The notes under the pieces: generated by a model | Told to the model about the DNA's origin: nothing | The model's database searches: none | The model's input: the letters and a program-made list of their open reading frames with translations, nothing else | Program-made: the position numbers and the translations under genes | In this document: positions 31,337 to 39,731 of the stretch, one piece after another | Layout: each line of letters begins with the position of its first letter | Numbering within the stretch: position 1 is the stretch's first letter | Source: Cohnella lubricantis | Lineage (GTDB): Bacteria > Bacillota > Bacilli > Paenibacillales > Paenibacillaceae | Reading direction: 5' to 3' | NCBI RefSeq assembly: GCF_014212015.1 | Contig: NZ_JACJVN010000041.1 | Location: forward strand, 1-43,079 | Length of the DNA: 43,079 nucleotides

Positions 31337-31410
31337 AGGCTGTCATCGTTCCATAGAACTTTAGACCCTATAGCTTTGCGTCCTTGCCTTTCAGCAAGTT
31401 TGCCCAATTT
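31330..31410 (-). ncRNA. cyclic di-GMP-I (GEMM-I) riboswitch aptamer
   Basis: Minus strand shows the GEMM-I features in order. GGGCAAAC is followed by stem CTTGC with a TGAAAG loop (GNRA-type GAAA) closing on GCAAG. Next comes the invariant GGACGCAAAGC (31373-31383), then stem CTATAG/CTATGG enclosing GGTCTAAAG (tetraloop receptor), then ATGACAGCC and TAGCCGCCGG. It ends about 100 nt before the PilZ start codon. It is read from motifs, not from a covariance-model search. Confidence 0.88.
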
Positions 31411-31518
31411 AAGTATGTAATAAGAGCATGGGATAACGAGGATAACGTAAATATAGCATTAAACGGACTAAGTAGGTAGACCTATTTCTACAATAATCGA
31501 TCTGACTTGGATACTAAT

Positions 31519-32205
31519 TTAGGCCTTAAGTCGATGAATCGTCTCTTCCTTCTTGCGAAGCTTCTTGTCCTCATACATGCCGCGATCCGCCGTTTGAAGC
31601 AATTGCTCCAGCGTCTTGCCGTCCTCCGGGAATACCGCCGTTCCGATCGCGACCGAGATCGGCTTGTCCGTCGACTGTGACAGCCGCTCCATCCGCTCCT
31701 CGATGAGTCGATGGAGCGAGTTCGACGCGCCTCTGACTGCATAGGGACTGAGGATGAGGAATTCATCTCCGCCCCATCGTCCGACGATCTCGCCGCGGTT
31801 GCAGCAGGAGGCTAACGCCTTCGCCAATTGGACCAACACTTCGTCGCCGCTTCTATGGCCGTAAGTATCGTTAATCAACTTGAAGTCGTTCAGATCAACC
31901 AGCGTCACCGAGATCCGCTTGCCTCCTCGCAGCGCTTGTTCGGATAAGCGAGTGAAGCAGCGGTCGATGAACCTTCTGGTGAAGGCGTTCGTCAAGCTAT
32001 CCCGCTCCGAGCGGGATTTGATGCGGTCATAATGCCTGCCCAGCATCCAGCCCGTTGGCAGAAGCACGCAGGCAAACCCGATTCCGGTCGCGCCGACGAT
32101 AATCTCCCATCCCGAACCTTCTGCTTCTATGGCTATTACGATCGCTGCGGCTGCACTGATGATGGATGCCAGGGTGATGCCGAACCATTTTCCCATGTGA
32201 TCCAA
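31519..32205 (-). CDS. GGDEF diguanylate cyclase, membrane anchored
   Basis: A protein of 228 residues. Two N-terminal membrane helices (FGITLASIISAAAAIVIAI and EIIVGATGIGFACVLLPTGW) are followed by a GGDEF domain with intact active site GGDEF at 145-149 (GRWGGDEFLIL). RDSLTNAFTRRFID and DLNDFKLINDTYGHRSGDEVL support substrate and metal binding. It should make c-di-GMP from two GTP. No clear RxxD inhibitory site is seen four to five residues before GGDEF. The TTG start at 32205 has AGGA 7 nt upstream. It lies upstream of the riboswitch-PilZ unit on the same strand. Confidence 0.9.
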   Translation of the reverse strand: MDHMGKWFGITLASIISAAAAIVIAIEAEGSGWEIIVGATGIGFACVLLPTGWMLGRHYDRIKSRSERDSLTNAFTRRFIDRCFTRLSEQALRGGKRISVTLVDLNDFKLINDTYGHRSGDEVLVQLAKALASCCNRGEIVGRWGGDEFLILSPYAVRGASNSLHRLIEERMERLSQSTDKPISVAIGTAVFPEDGKTLEQLLQTADRGMYEDKKLRKKEETIHRLKA

Positions 32206-32259
32206 CTAAACTTCCTCCATCCAACTTCATGGAATGTCCGTTCCGAACAATGAACAACA

Positions 32260-33921
32260 TCAATTGACTTGTGCGATGACGGCGCGGTTGCGCCCTTCGT
32301 CCTTCGCCTTATACAAGGCTGCGTCGACGCTCGAGAACAATCCGCGCAAATATTCCTTCACATCGTCCACCTGCTGATCGAAGTTATCTTCCGTCACGAT
32401 GCCCATGCTGATCGTGATCCCGATCTGCTCCTGCTCCGAATCGATCCGGTTATCGAAGACGGCAGCCATAATCCGCTCCGCCAGATGCTCCGCCTGCTCC
32501 CGATTCGTATGCGGCAGATACACCGTGAATTCCTCGCCGCCGTAACGGGCTAGAATATCCGTGCGCCTCAGCTGGCTCTTCACGATCTCCGCCGTGCGCC
32601 GGATCACTTCGTCCCCGGCCAGATGCCCGTATCGGTCGTTGACATGCTTGAAGAAGTCGATGTCGAACAGGAAGATCGAGAACGGAATGCGATATCGCAG
32701 ATTCAACAGCACTTCATGCTCCAGCTGCTGCATCAGGAATCTCCGGTTGTAGCAGCCGGTCAAGCTGTCCGTAATCGCCATCTGCTCCAGCTTCTGGTTG
32801 ACCCGATAGAGCTCGTCCTGTATGGTGATCAGTTCCAGGTTGCGTTCATGCAGCGCTTCGTTCTTGCGATTCATCTCGTCAACCAGCTTGCGCAGCTCGG
32901 TCACATCATGGAACGTGATGATTCGGCCGAGTACCGCCTTCGTATGGTCGAGGACGGGCGAGATCTGAATCGAGACGTGCCGCTGATCGTGCAGCGTAAG
33001 CTCCGTCTGCAGCCTCTCTTGGGGGTAGTGGCGATAGCGATATAGGAACTCGCCGACGCCTTCCTGACTGTGGAGCGATGCGAGGAACTTCTCCATCTCG
33101 AAATGGTCGCCCTTCGTGACGTTCGCGAACGATCCGGAACCCCGATTGGCTTCCAATACCTTGCCGTTGTCGTCGACGACGACGATGCCCATTGTCATAT
33201 GTTCGAAAATATCCTGCTGCGCCATGCTGAGAATATCGAACATGCCGAAGCGGTAGATCGCCAGAATGAAGCAAATGTCAGACAACAGAATCCCGAGCGA
33301 CATTAGGCCAGGAACGACCGGCAAGTAATCCTTCAGCAGAACATTCACCAGCAGGTCCAGCATGGAGAACCCGCTCAACACGAACATGCCAATCAACGTC
33401 GTCGCCAGCTGCTTGCGCCGATGAACGGACGTGTCGTTCTTTAGCTCGTGGAACATCTGGATCAGCGTGAAGAACAAGTAAGCGTACTGAACGATGGAGA
33501 GCACCCAGAAGAGCGGTCCGTACTTCCGCATCGGCTGATCGCCGGCCAGCATCTCGAAGAACAGATGGTTCGGGTTCCAGATCACTCCCGCGATGCACAC
33601 GAGAGCAGGCGCCAGCATCGCCGCAAGGCGGGCAGGCTTCAGCATCGAAGAGCGCTGCGTCAAGAACAGCACGAAGCAGAGCCACCCCGGCCCGATTAAT
33701 CCGACAGCCACGAAGGAGAGCTGGATGAAGAAGTTCTGGTAGTGAGGATAGTCGGTAATGTTGGCGGCAAGCTGACCAAGCGGCCATAGCATCATGAGAA
33801 AATGGAATGCTAAATATAATTTGTGCGTGAGCGTTAGTCTATTAAATGCTATGACGCAAGCAAATAAGATAAAGAGAGAGATGAACAAGAGCAAATCTGG
33901 CCATAGGAGTCCCAAAGGCAT
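32260..33921 (-). CDS. 7TM-PAS-GGDEF diguanylate cyclase
   Basis: A protein of 553 residues. Seven or eight N-terminal membrane helices (about 1-225) are of the histidine-kinase N-terminal 7TM sensor type. They are followed by a PAS domain (about 235-345, MTMGIVVVDDNGKVLEANRGS), a coiled coil (VDEMNRKNEALHERNLELI) and a GGDEF domain with the active variant GGEEF (ARYGGEEFTVY). ITDSLTGCYNRRFL and FDIDFFKHVNDRYGHLAGDEV complete the site. It probably senses a membrane or extracellular signal and makes c-di-GMP. AAAAAGGTGA directly precedes the ATG, and a sigmaA promoter lies upstream. The smaller GGDEF gene follows after 54 nt. Confidence 0.92.
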   Translation of the reverse strand: MPLGLLWPDLLLFISLFILFACVIAFNRLTLTHKLYLAFHFLMMLWPLGQLAANITDYPHYQNFFIQLSFVAVGLIGPGWLCFVLFLTQRSSMLKPARLAAMLAPALVCIAGVIWNPNHLFFEMLAGDQPMRKYGPLFWVLSIVQYAYLFFTLIQMFHELKNDTSVHRRKQLATTLIGMFVLSGFSMLDLLVNVLLKDYLPVVPGLMSLGILLSDICFILAIYRFGMFDILSMAQQDIFEHMTMGIVVVDDNGKVLEANRGSGSFANVTKGDHFEMEKFLASLHSQEGVGEFLYRYRHYPQERLQTELTLHDQRHVSIQISPVLDHTKAVLGRIITFHDVTELRKLVDEMNRKNEALHERNLELITIQDELYRVNQKLEQMAITDSLTGCYNRRFLMQQLEHEVLLNLRYRIPFSIFLFDIDFFKHVNDRYGHLAGDEVIRRTAEIVKSQLRRTDILARYGGEEFTVYLPHTNREQAEHLAERIMAAVFDNRIDSEQEQIGITISMGIVTEDNFDQQVDDVKEYLRGLFSSVDAALYKAKDEGRNRAVIAQVN

Positions 33922-33971
33922 TCACCTTTTTCGCGTTTCTTTCCCCGGAAAACATGGGACTTAATTCCTTT

Positions 33972-34001
33972 ATTCTACCATACTCTGGTTTTTTTCGACA
34001 A
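33972..34001 (-). promoter_or_regulatory. sigmaA promoter of the 7TM-GGDEF gene
   Basis: Minus strand: -35 TTGTCG (33996-34001), an 18-nt spacer and -10 TAGAAT (33972-33977) preceded by TGG (extended -10), 51 nt before the ATG. Confidence 0.7.
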
Positions 34002-34039
34002 TATAGACTTGCCGATTTGGCCTTGTATTATAGATTTCC

Positions 34040-35281
34040 TTAGCGCTCGCGCTCCGAATTGTTGAAATTGGACAAAATAGTCGCCAATTCGCCCTGCGAA
34101 TTCCTCTCCATATATGGGGATATCCCCAAGAAGTCACGCATCGCCGCATATTCGGAAGCGGCTTCGCAGCTGCCCTGCTGGCCTGTTCGGACCGCGCGGA
34201 TGAGAATATTTTTGGGCGTGTGCTCCAGATCAATAAATTCAAGCAGCTGCGTCCGGTAGCCGGCCGTCTCCAGAAGCTGCGCTCTGACCGCGTCCGTCAC
34301 GAGAGCCGAGAAGCGTTCTTTGAGCAGTCCATGCTTCAATAGAGGCTTGAGCATCGGCTGCGACAGCTGGCTGAACAGCTCGTGCTGGCAGCAAGGAACG
34401 GAGAGAATCACATTAGCCTGCCACTCGATCGCCTGCAGCAGCGCCGCATCCGTAGCGGTGTCGCATGCGTGGAGCGTGACGACCATGTCCACCTCGGCCG
34501 ATTCCTTGTACTTCGAGATGTCGCCTACCGCGAATCGAAGCTTGTCCCAGCCGAGCTTGGCGGCCAGCCGCGAGCAGGTCTCGATGACATCCTTCTTCAG
34601 GTCGAGTCCGAAAATGGTTACGTTCCGACGCTCCCGAATCGCGAGCCAGTGGTAAAGCGCGAATGTCAAATACGACTTGCCGCAGCCGAAGTCGACGATC
34701 CGGATCTCCCGATCCGCCGGCAACTGGGGCAGCGTATCCGCCACCATCTCGAGAAAGCGGTTGATCTGTCGGAACTTATCGTACTTCGCCTTCACAACGC
34801 GGCCTTCCGGCGTCATCACCCCCAGCTCGATCAGGAAAGGAACCGGTTCGCCTTCCGGCAGCGCATACGGCTTCGTTCTATTGTGCGCTTGCGCGGCTGC
34901 GGCAGAGTCCGCTTGCTTGGAGGTAGGCGCCTGCCGCAGCAGCGCCGGCTTGCCCTTCTTGCTGACGAGCACCTGCACGTCGGCTTCCGGCGTCTTGATC
35001 AGCGCTTGGCGGTAGTCCTCGCTCAGTAAGCGCTCCATCTCGCCCGCCGCCTGCTCAGGCGTCAAATTGTCGTGCAGCGCCTTGTTGCCGACCAGCCGTT
35101 CGAATTGATAATGAAGCGTGTTCTTCAAGCGAACCGGTCGAACCGATATTCGGCGCGCGGCTTCCGCAGACTTGCTCCTCGGCTGGCTCAGGGTCGCCTG
35201 CAGCAGCTGTTCGGATTGAATCGTCTCTTGGAGAAAAGCTTGCAGCTCTTCCCTCTTCTTATCAGGGATTGCATCGTTCAT
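34040..35281 (-). CDS. SAM-dependent methyltransferase (Methyltransf_32-like)
   Basis: A protein of 413 residues. A helical N-terminal domain (about 1-150) precedes a class-I methyltransferase domain: motif I IVDFGCGKSYLTFALYHWL, then FGLDLKKDVIETC, FAVGDISKYKES and VTLHACDTATDAALL. The LHACDTATD and PCCQHEL segments match the METTL25/Methyltransf_32 group; its substrate in bacteria is not known to me and may be RNA. The ATG at 35281 overlaps the upstream stop (ATGA), so it is translationally coupled to the DUF6483-like gene. Confidence 0.85.
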   Translation of the reverse strand: MNDAIPDKKREELQAFLQETIQSEQLLQATLSQPRSKSAEAARRISVRPVRLKNTLHYQFERLVGNKALHDNLTPEQAAGEMERLLSEDYRQALIKTPEADVQVLVSKKGKPALLRQAPTSKQADSAAAAQAHNRTKPYALPEGEPVPFLIELGVMTPEGRVVKAKYDKFRQINRFLEMVADTLPQLPADREIRIVDFGCGKSYLTFALYHWLAIRERRNVTIFGLDLKKDVIETCSRLAAKLGWDKLRFAVGDISKYKESAEVDMVVTLHACDTATDAALLQAIEWQANVILSVPCCQHELFSQLSQPMLKPLLKHGLLKERFSALVTDAVRAQLLETAGYRTQLLEFIDLEHTPKNILIRAVRTGQQGSCEAASEYAAMRDFLGISPYMERNSQGELATILSNFNNSERER

Positions 35282-35940
35282 GAGGCCGTCTCTCCTGCCA
35301 GCTTGATCCATTGCTCTAGTCCTTCCCGAAGCTCGCCGCGAGGCAGTCCACCGCGCTCGAGCGCATCGTCTTCCAATCGCTCCAGCCGCTTATAGAAGGA
35401 GCGGCCCTCGTCAGCCGTGACGGCTCGATCTTCGTAGAGCTCGTACAGCCTATTTTCAGCATCCGCATATTGGCCTTGGCTCTCCTCCCAGCCCCAGATC
35501 GAACGCTTGGTCTCGCTTGTCGTCTCGTAAGGCTCGAGTCCGGCGATCAGCTCGCGGACGCGCTCTTCCATCCGAAGCCCCTTGATCGGGCCGCCCTCCA
35601 AGATAGCGTAGATAAGCAGCCGAAGCGCCTTCTCGTATCGCGGAACGGCGTCGACGGTTCGTCCGGTCTCCCGCAGCAGATCGCCATCTTCTTGCAAGAA
35701 CGCCGCAATGATCGCGACGGACTCGAGGTTAGGCGCGCTTCCGATGCTCAGCATCTTCAGCAGATCCTCGTCCGACAGGCCGAGCGCAAGCCGGGTGCGC
35801 ATTCGCAGCTCGCGGCTGAGGAACTCATCGATCAGCTCCATCGCCTCGTCATGCTTCTTCTGCTCCTTGAGCCCCATCAGCCTGCCCATCGCGACCGACA
35901 TCTGCGAGATAAGCCGCATCAGATAGTCGCGGTCATACAT
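35278..35940 (-). CDS. DUF6483-like protein
   Basis: A protein of 220 residues, all helical, starting MYDRDYLMRLISQMSVAMGRLMGLKEQKKHDEAMELID. The opening and length recall DUF6483 proteins of Paenibacillaceae, which have TPR-like helices and no known function; I am moderately sure of this assignment. There are no membrane segments. The ATG at 35940 overlaps the end of the alpha/beta hydrolase gene by 8 nt, and the stop overlaps the methyltransferase start by 4 nt, making a three-gene operon. Confidence 0.75.
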   Translation of the reverse strand: MYDRDYLMRLISQMSVAMGRLMGLKEQKKHDEAMELIDEFLSRELRMRTRLALGLSDEDLLKMLSIGSAPNLESVAIIAAFLQEDGDLLRETGRTVDAVPRYEKALRLLIYAILEGGPIKGLRMEERVRELIAGLEPYETTSETKRSIWGWEESQGQYADAENRLYELYEDRAVTADEGRSFYKRLERLEDDALERGGLPRGELREGLEQWIKLAGETAS

Positions 35941-36742
35941 CGTTCCGGCGTCCTTCGGAAGTCTCGATGAAGGACGCGATCGCATTCGCGAACGCTTCCG
36001 GCGCCTCCATCATGCCCATGTGACCCGATCCGGAGAGAAGCACTTGCGTCACGTTCGGGCCGGACGCCGGGAACCGCTTCTCCGGCGCGATGACGCCGTC
36101 TTCTTCGCCTGCCAGCAGCAGCACGGGCTTATGGAATTGCTCCAGGATGGAGCGGCGGTCAGGCCGTTCCTTCATGCCGAGTGCTCCGCCGATCGCTCCG
36201 AGCGGTGACGTACCGTATCCGATGACCGTTGCACGCGACAGCTTGCTGCGCATCGAAGTTCGGTGCTCGGGCGCGAACAGCTTCGGAACTAAGTCGTCGA
36301 TGTGGCCTTTGATGCCTTCCAGCGCGATGCGCCGGGCTGCGGCGTCGCGTCCCGCCTTGCCGTTCTCGTCGTCGGGGAACGTCGTGGAGTGCAGGAGGCC
36401 GAGCCCCAGGACCCTGTCCGGATACTTCTCCGCCAGTGCAAGGGCGGTATAGCCGCCCATCGAGTGACCCAGCACGTACGCCTTCGGAATGCCGAGCTCG
36501 TCGAGCAGCTGCACGGCATCCTCCGCCAGCTGTTCCATCGGATAAGCTCCGTTCGTCGCTTGCGTCTCGCCGTGTCCTCGGCAGTCCGGTGCGATGATCC
36601 GGAACTTGGCGTTTAGCAAAGGCAGCACGTCGTCCCAATAATGGCGGCTCCCGCAGTAGCCGTGCAACAGCAAGACGGGCGTTCCGGCGCCTTCGTCCGC
36701 GCAGGCTGCCTGCAGCGAGTTGGCGAGCGTTACGATTGGCAT
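35933..36742 (-). CDS. alpha/beta-fold hydrolase
   Basis: A protein of 269 residues. The fold shows LLLHGYCGSRHYWDDV (oxyanion region), APDCRGHGET, the nucleophile elbow GHSMGG, a likely acid in LAGEEDGVIAPE and the catalytic His in SGSGHMGMMEAPE. The substrate is unpredictable; esterase, lactonase or C-C hydrolase are all possible. AAGGA lies 8 nt before the ATG. It is the first gene of the operon with the DUF6483-like and methyltransferase genes. Confidence 0.9.
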   Translation of the reverse strand: MPIVTLANSLQAACADEGAGTPVLLLHGYCGSRHYWDDVLPLLNAKFRIIAPDCRGHGETQATNGAYPMEQLAEDAVQLLDELGIPKAYVLGHSMGGYTALALAEKYPDRVLGLGLLHSTTFPDDENGKAGRDAAARRIALEGIKGHIDDLVPKLFAPEHRTSMRSKLSRATVIGYGTSPLGAIGGALGMKERPDRRSILEQFHKPVLLLAGEEDGVIAPEKRFPASGPNVTQVLLSGSGHMGMMEAPEAFANAIASFIETSEGRRNDV

Positions 36743-36814
36743 AAGTCACGTCCTTTCGAGATGAGGTCTGCATGGGATTTGACGTCGATACATGTACGGA
36801 TTCGTTCGCGGATT

Positions 36815-36828
36815 CAATATCGATATTG
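36815..36828. promoter_or_regulatory. perfect palindrome CAATATCGATATTG
   Basis: A 14-nt perfect palindrome flanked by further partial symmetry (GATTCG on the left, CGAATC on the right), 73 nt upstream of the hydrolase start and downstream of yyaC. It is a possible operator for the hydrolase operon; no known regulator is assigned. Confidence 0.35.
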
Positions 36829-36872
36829 TAGCGAATCGAGCTCCTACAATTCAAATCGGCTCCGGCTTTGGA

Positions 36873-37403
36873 TCACATCGGCTCCGGCCACTCGGCCTTG
36901 ATCGCACCGGCGATCTGCCGCGCCATGCCGAGCACATGGTACAGCGAGGTCGTCTGCAGCGTCCAATAGGGCTTGGGCCCGTTCGCGTTCACGATCGCCG
37001 CGACGCTGTATGCGCCGACGGGAGCGAACGCCTTGCCTACGGATTTGGCCGGCTGAAGCGGCCCTTCGGCGACGAGGAATCGGCCGACGTTCTCCGGCCG
37101 CCCGAGACAGGCGTCGATGGCGACGACAGGCTCGCCAGGCGATAGGCTTGCGATCACCTCCGGCAAACGGTCGGCATCGCAAGGCTTCTCGAGCGTGCCG
37201 ATGACGCGCGAGAAGCCTTCGTTGGCCAGCATCGTGCCGACCCAGGGGCCGAGGCTGTCGCCTGTCGACCGGTCGGTGCCGATGCAGAGGAAGGTCAATT
37301 CGGATTCGGCATGCCGGGCGGCGACCCCTGCGAAGAAGCGGCGAAGGCCGGAGACGTCGGCAAGCAGATCTTCGGGGCGTGAAGCTTGGACCATGCGGGT
37401 CAT
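36873..37403 (-). CDS. yyaC: spore protease-like protein YyaC
   Basis: A protein of 176 residues, DUF1256/YyaC family, structurally related to the germination protease GPR and found in spore formers. The signature CIGTDRSTGDSLGPWVGTML and PVVAIDACLG are present, along with GKAFAPVGAYSVAAIVN. In B. subtilis yyaC is expressed in sporulating cells; its substrate is unknown. AGGAG lies 4 nt before the ATG. It is followed on the same strand by the alpha/beta hydrolase gene after 130 nt. Confidence 0.9.
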   Translation of the reverse strand: MTRMVQASRPEDLLADVSGLRRFFAGVAARHAESELTFLCIGTDRSTGDSLGPWVGTMLANEGFSRVIGTLEKPCDADRLPEVIASLSPGEPVVAIDACLGRPENVGRFLVAEGPLQPAKSVGKAFAPVGAYSVAAIVNANGPKPYWTLQTTSLYHVLGMARQIAGAIKAEWPEPM

Positions 37404-37528
37404 AAGTCTCCTTATATGACAGGTTGGTGTCGAGTATGGGGTATGGCGGAATCCGCGCGGCGGCGGTCCGGTCTGAAATGTTTTCTAACAGGGTAACATG
37501 GCTCGTGCCGGAACGCCACCTTTCGCGG

Positions 37529-37557
37529 TTTCGGGGGCGGGTGAGGTATGGTACAAT
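37529..37557 (+). promoter_or_regulatory. extended -10 promoter for yfkK
   Basis: TACAAT (37552-37557) is preceded by TGG (extended -10). The -35 TTTCGG at 17 nt is weak. It lies 36 nt before the ATG. Confidence 0.55.
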
Positions 37558-37593
37558 GGGCTTCATCAAGCAATCAGAGAGGAAGCGAAGCGA

Positions 37594-37815
37594 ATGGATT
37601 TGTCTATGCCGACGAAGGAGAACGTCGAGTACATGATCGAGGCGATCAAGACCAAGCTGAGAATGGCTTCCGGGGCGGCGATGCAGGCAGCGCATTTTCA
37701 AGTGGACCGCTACGAGGATATCAAGGACATATACGATATGGTGCAATCCAAAGACCGCTTCAGCATCAGCGAAGTGGAAGCGCTCGTCTCCGAGCTGGGC
37801 AAGCTGCGCGGGTAA
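37594..37815 (+). CDS. yfkK: DUF1128 (UPF0435) protein YfkK
   Basis: A protein of 73 residues that matches B. subtilis YfkK: KENVEYMIEAIKTKLRM, then YEDIKDIYDMVQSKDRFSIS and EVEALVSELGKLR. It is a small helical protein of unknown function conserved in Bacillales. The frame opens at 37498, but the ATG at 37594 has AGAGGAAG 8 nt upstream and matches the family start. Confidence 0.9.
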   Translation: MDLSMPTKENVEYMIEAIKTKLRMASGAAMQAAHFQVDRYEDIKDIYDMVQSKDRFSISEVEALVSELGKLRG

Positions 37816-37863
37816 TGGGAGCGGCTGAGCCGCAAGAGTGGCTGTTAGCAGCCGACATACTAG

Positions 37864-37902
37864 AAATCCCGCCCTGCCGGACAAGCTGGCGAGGCGGGAT
37901 TT
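37864..37902. terminator. bidirectional terminator after yfkK
   Basis: AAATCCCGCC (37864-37873) pairs with GGCGGGATTT (37893-37902): a perfect 10-bp stem with A before and T after, able to act on both strands between yfkK and galT. It is 48 nt after the yfkK stop. Confidence 0.8.
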
Positions 37903-38101
37903 GGTCGTTGCAGGCGAGCTCAACCTGAAGCTCCCAGAGCTCAAAGCCCGCTCGCCGTTCAGAGTTCAGAAATTCATGTTGCTCATTGCTCATGCCAGCC
38001 ACGGCGCATTCTGCAACTCGCGTCGACGAAGCTCCTTTGCCGCCGCCAGGCTAGGGCAGATTTGCCAGAGGATCTGTTGCTCTGCACGCAGCCGAATATG
38101 C

Positions 38102-39712
38102 TCAGAAGCCGGCGGAGGCGAGGAACCGCTCGAACGAGGTGCGGCCGGGGGCGGTCTCCTTGTAGACGCCGGCGTCGCGCAGGACGGCGGCGAACTTGTC
38201 GCCGACCTCTCGTTGCAGCAAGCGGGCGGCGTCCTCCGCCGCCATAGCTGTGCCGTACGCGCTGACAAGTTCGGCGATCCAGTCCGCATGCTTCGCCAGC
38301 GGATGCGCAGCGTCCGCCAGCGCCGCCGGATCGTATGCCGCAGCGCCGGTCAGCAGCTCCGCGATATCTGCCAGCTCCTGCTGCAGGCGGCCCGGGAGAA
38401 CGGCAAGACCCATCACTTCGATCAAGCCGATGTTCTCTTTCTTAATATGGTGCAGCTCCCGGTGCGGATGGAAAATCCCGTCCGGATGCTCCTCGCTCGT
38501 GCGGTTATTGCGCAGCACGAGGTCGAGCTCGTACTCGCCGTTGTCCCGCATGCGGGCGATCGGCGTAATGGTGTTGTGCGGCGTCTCGCCCGAGAACGCC
38601 GCCACCTCCGCCGCCGCGTCGCTATAGCCGCGCCAGGCATCCAGCACGCCGCCGGCGGTCCGCAGCAACGCATCGCGATCCTCCGAACGCAGGCGAAGCA
38701 CGGACATCGGCCACTTGACGATGCCGCCGCGAACCTTCGGCTCCTGCGAATGTTCGCGCCATGCGTCGACATCCGCTTGCTCCATCGGGAATACGTGCCT
38801 TCCGGCCTGGAAATGATCGTGGTTCAGAATCGAACCGCCAACGATCGGCAGGTCCGCGTTCGAGCCGATGAAGTAGTGCGGGAATCGCTCCACGAAGTCG
38901 AGCAGCCGGGCGAACGTCTCGCGCGAGATGCGCATCGGCACATGCTCGCCGCGGAGGACGATGCTATGCTCGTTGTAGTACACGTAAGGCGAATACTGGA
39001 AAAACCACCGTTCCCCCTGCAGCTCCACCGGAAGCAGCCGGATGTTCTGGCGAGCCGGATGATCGGGCCGTCCTGCGTAACCGACATTCTCCTTGCAGAG
39101 CAGGCACGGCGGATAATTCGATTGCGGCAGCGTCTTCAGCAGTGCGATCTCCTTCGGATCCTTCTCCGGCTTCGACAGGTTCACCGTAATCTCCAAGCCG
39201 CCGTAGGCCGTTGGGTGAAGCCAATAGCCGTTGCGGCGAATCCGGTCCATCCGAATATAGTTCGAGTCCATGTTCAGCCGGTAGAACCAATCGGTCGCCG
39301 CGACAACGCCCTTCTCCTTCTTCAGCGCTTCGAACAAGGCCGCCGTCTCCGACGGACGCGGCATGAGCAGACCCATTATCCGTGCGTCGAAAAGATCGCG
39401 GTACGTCACCGTGTCGTCCGGAATAAGCCCTAACTCAGCCGCCGCATCCAGCAGCGGCTCGAGCAGAGGTGTCGGGCTATCCGGAATCGGTTCGTCGAAC
39501 GCCGTGTCCATCGCAGCCTGATCGGGCTCGCTCAATCGGAAGAGATCCAGCAGCGCATTGACGGCCGCTTCCTTGTCTAGCTCCGCGATCATGTCCCGCC
39601 GCAGCGCGAATTCCACCAGCCGTACGATATGGCGCGTGATAGCCGCCGGCGATCCTTGCGTCACGTTGCTCGGCTTGCCTGCTTGAGCCGAGCCTATCGA
39701 TGATGTCTCCAT
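38102..39712 (-). CDS. galT: UDP-glucose--hexose-1-phosphate uridylyltransferase, type 2
   Basis: GalT of the Firmicutes type (class II), 536 residues. It exchanges UMP between UDP-glucose and galactose-1-phosphate in the Leloir pathway. It shows MDSNYIRMDRI, PPCLLCKENVGYAGRPDHPARQN, YYNEHSIVL, the nucleophile region GSILNHDHFQAGRH (the HxHxQ-type uridylyl-His motif seen here as HDHFQ) and HPHRELHHIKKENIGLIEVMG. The ATG at 39712 lies 9 nt after GGGAGG and clears galE, unlike the longer frame. It is the last gene of galK-galE-galT. Confidence 0.95.
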   Translation of the reverse strand: METSSIGSAQAGKPSNVTQGSPAAITRHIVRLVEFALRRDMIAELDKEAAVNALLDLFRLSEPDQAAMDTAFDEPIPDSPTPLLEPLLDAAAELGLIPDDTVTYRDLFDARIMGLLMPRPSETAALFEALKKEKGVVAATDWFYRLNMDSNYIRMDRIRRNGYWLHPTAYGGLEITVNLSKPEKDPKEIALLKTLPQSNYPPCLLCKENVGYAGRPDHPARQNIRLLPVELQGERWFFQYSPYVYYNEHSIVLRGEHVPMRISRETFARLLDFVERFPHYFIGSNADLPIVGGSILNHDHFQAGRHVFPMEQADVDAWREHSQEPKVRGGIVKWPMSVLRLRSEDRDALLRTAGGVLDAWRGYSDAAAEVAAFSGETPHNTITPIARMRDNGEYELDLVLRNNRTSEEHPDGIFHPHRELHHIKKENIGLIEVMGLAVLPGRLQQELADIAELLTGAAAYDPAALADAAHPLAKHADWIAELVSAYGTAMAAEDAARLLQREVGDKFAAVLRDAGVYKETAPGRTSFERFLASAGF

Positions 39713-39731
39713 CCCCTGCTGCCTCCCGTTC

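Noticed and set aside
36844-37944. 366-codon minus-strand frame
   Set aside because: It is an Arg/His/Leu-rich shadow overlapping yyaC and yfkK, both of which match known families.
37838-39433. 531-codon plus-strand frame
   Set aside because: It is antisense to galT, has low-complexity Arg/Leu/Gln composition and no domain.
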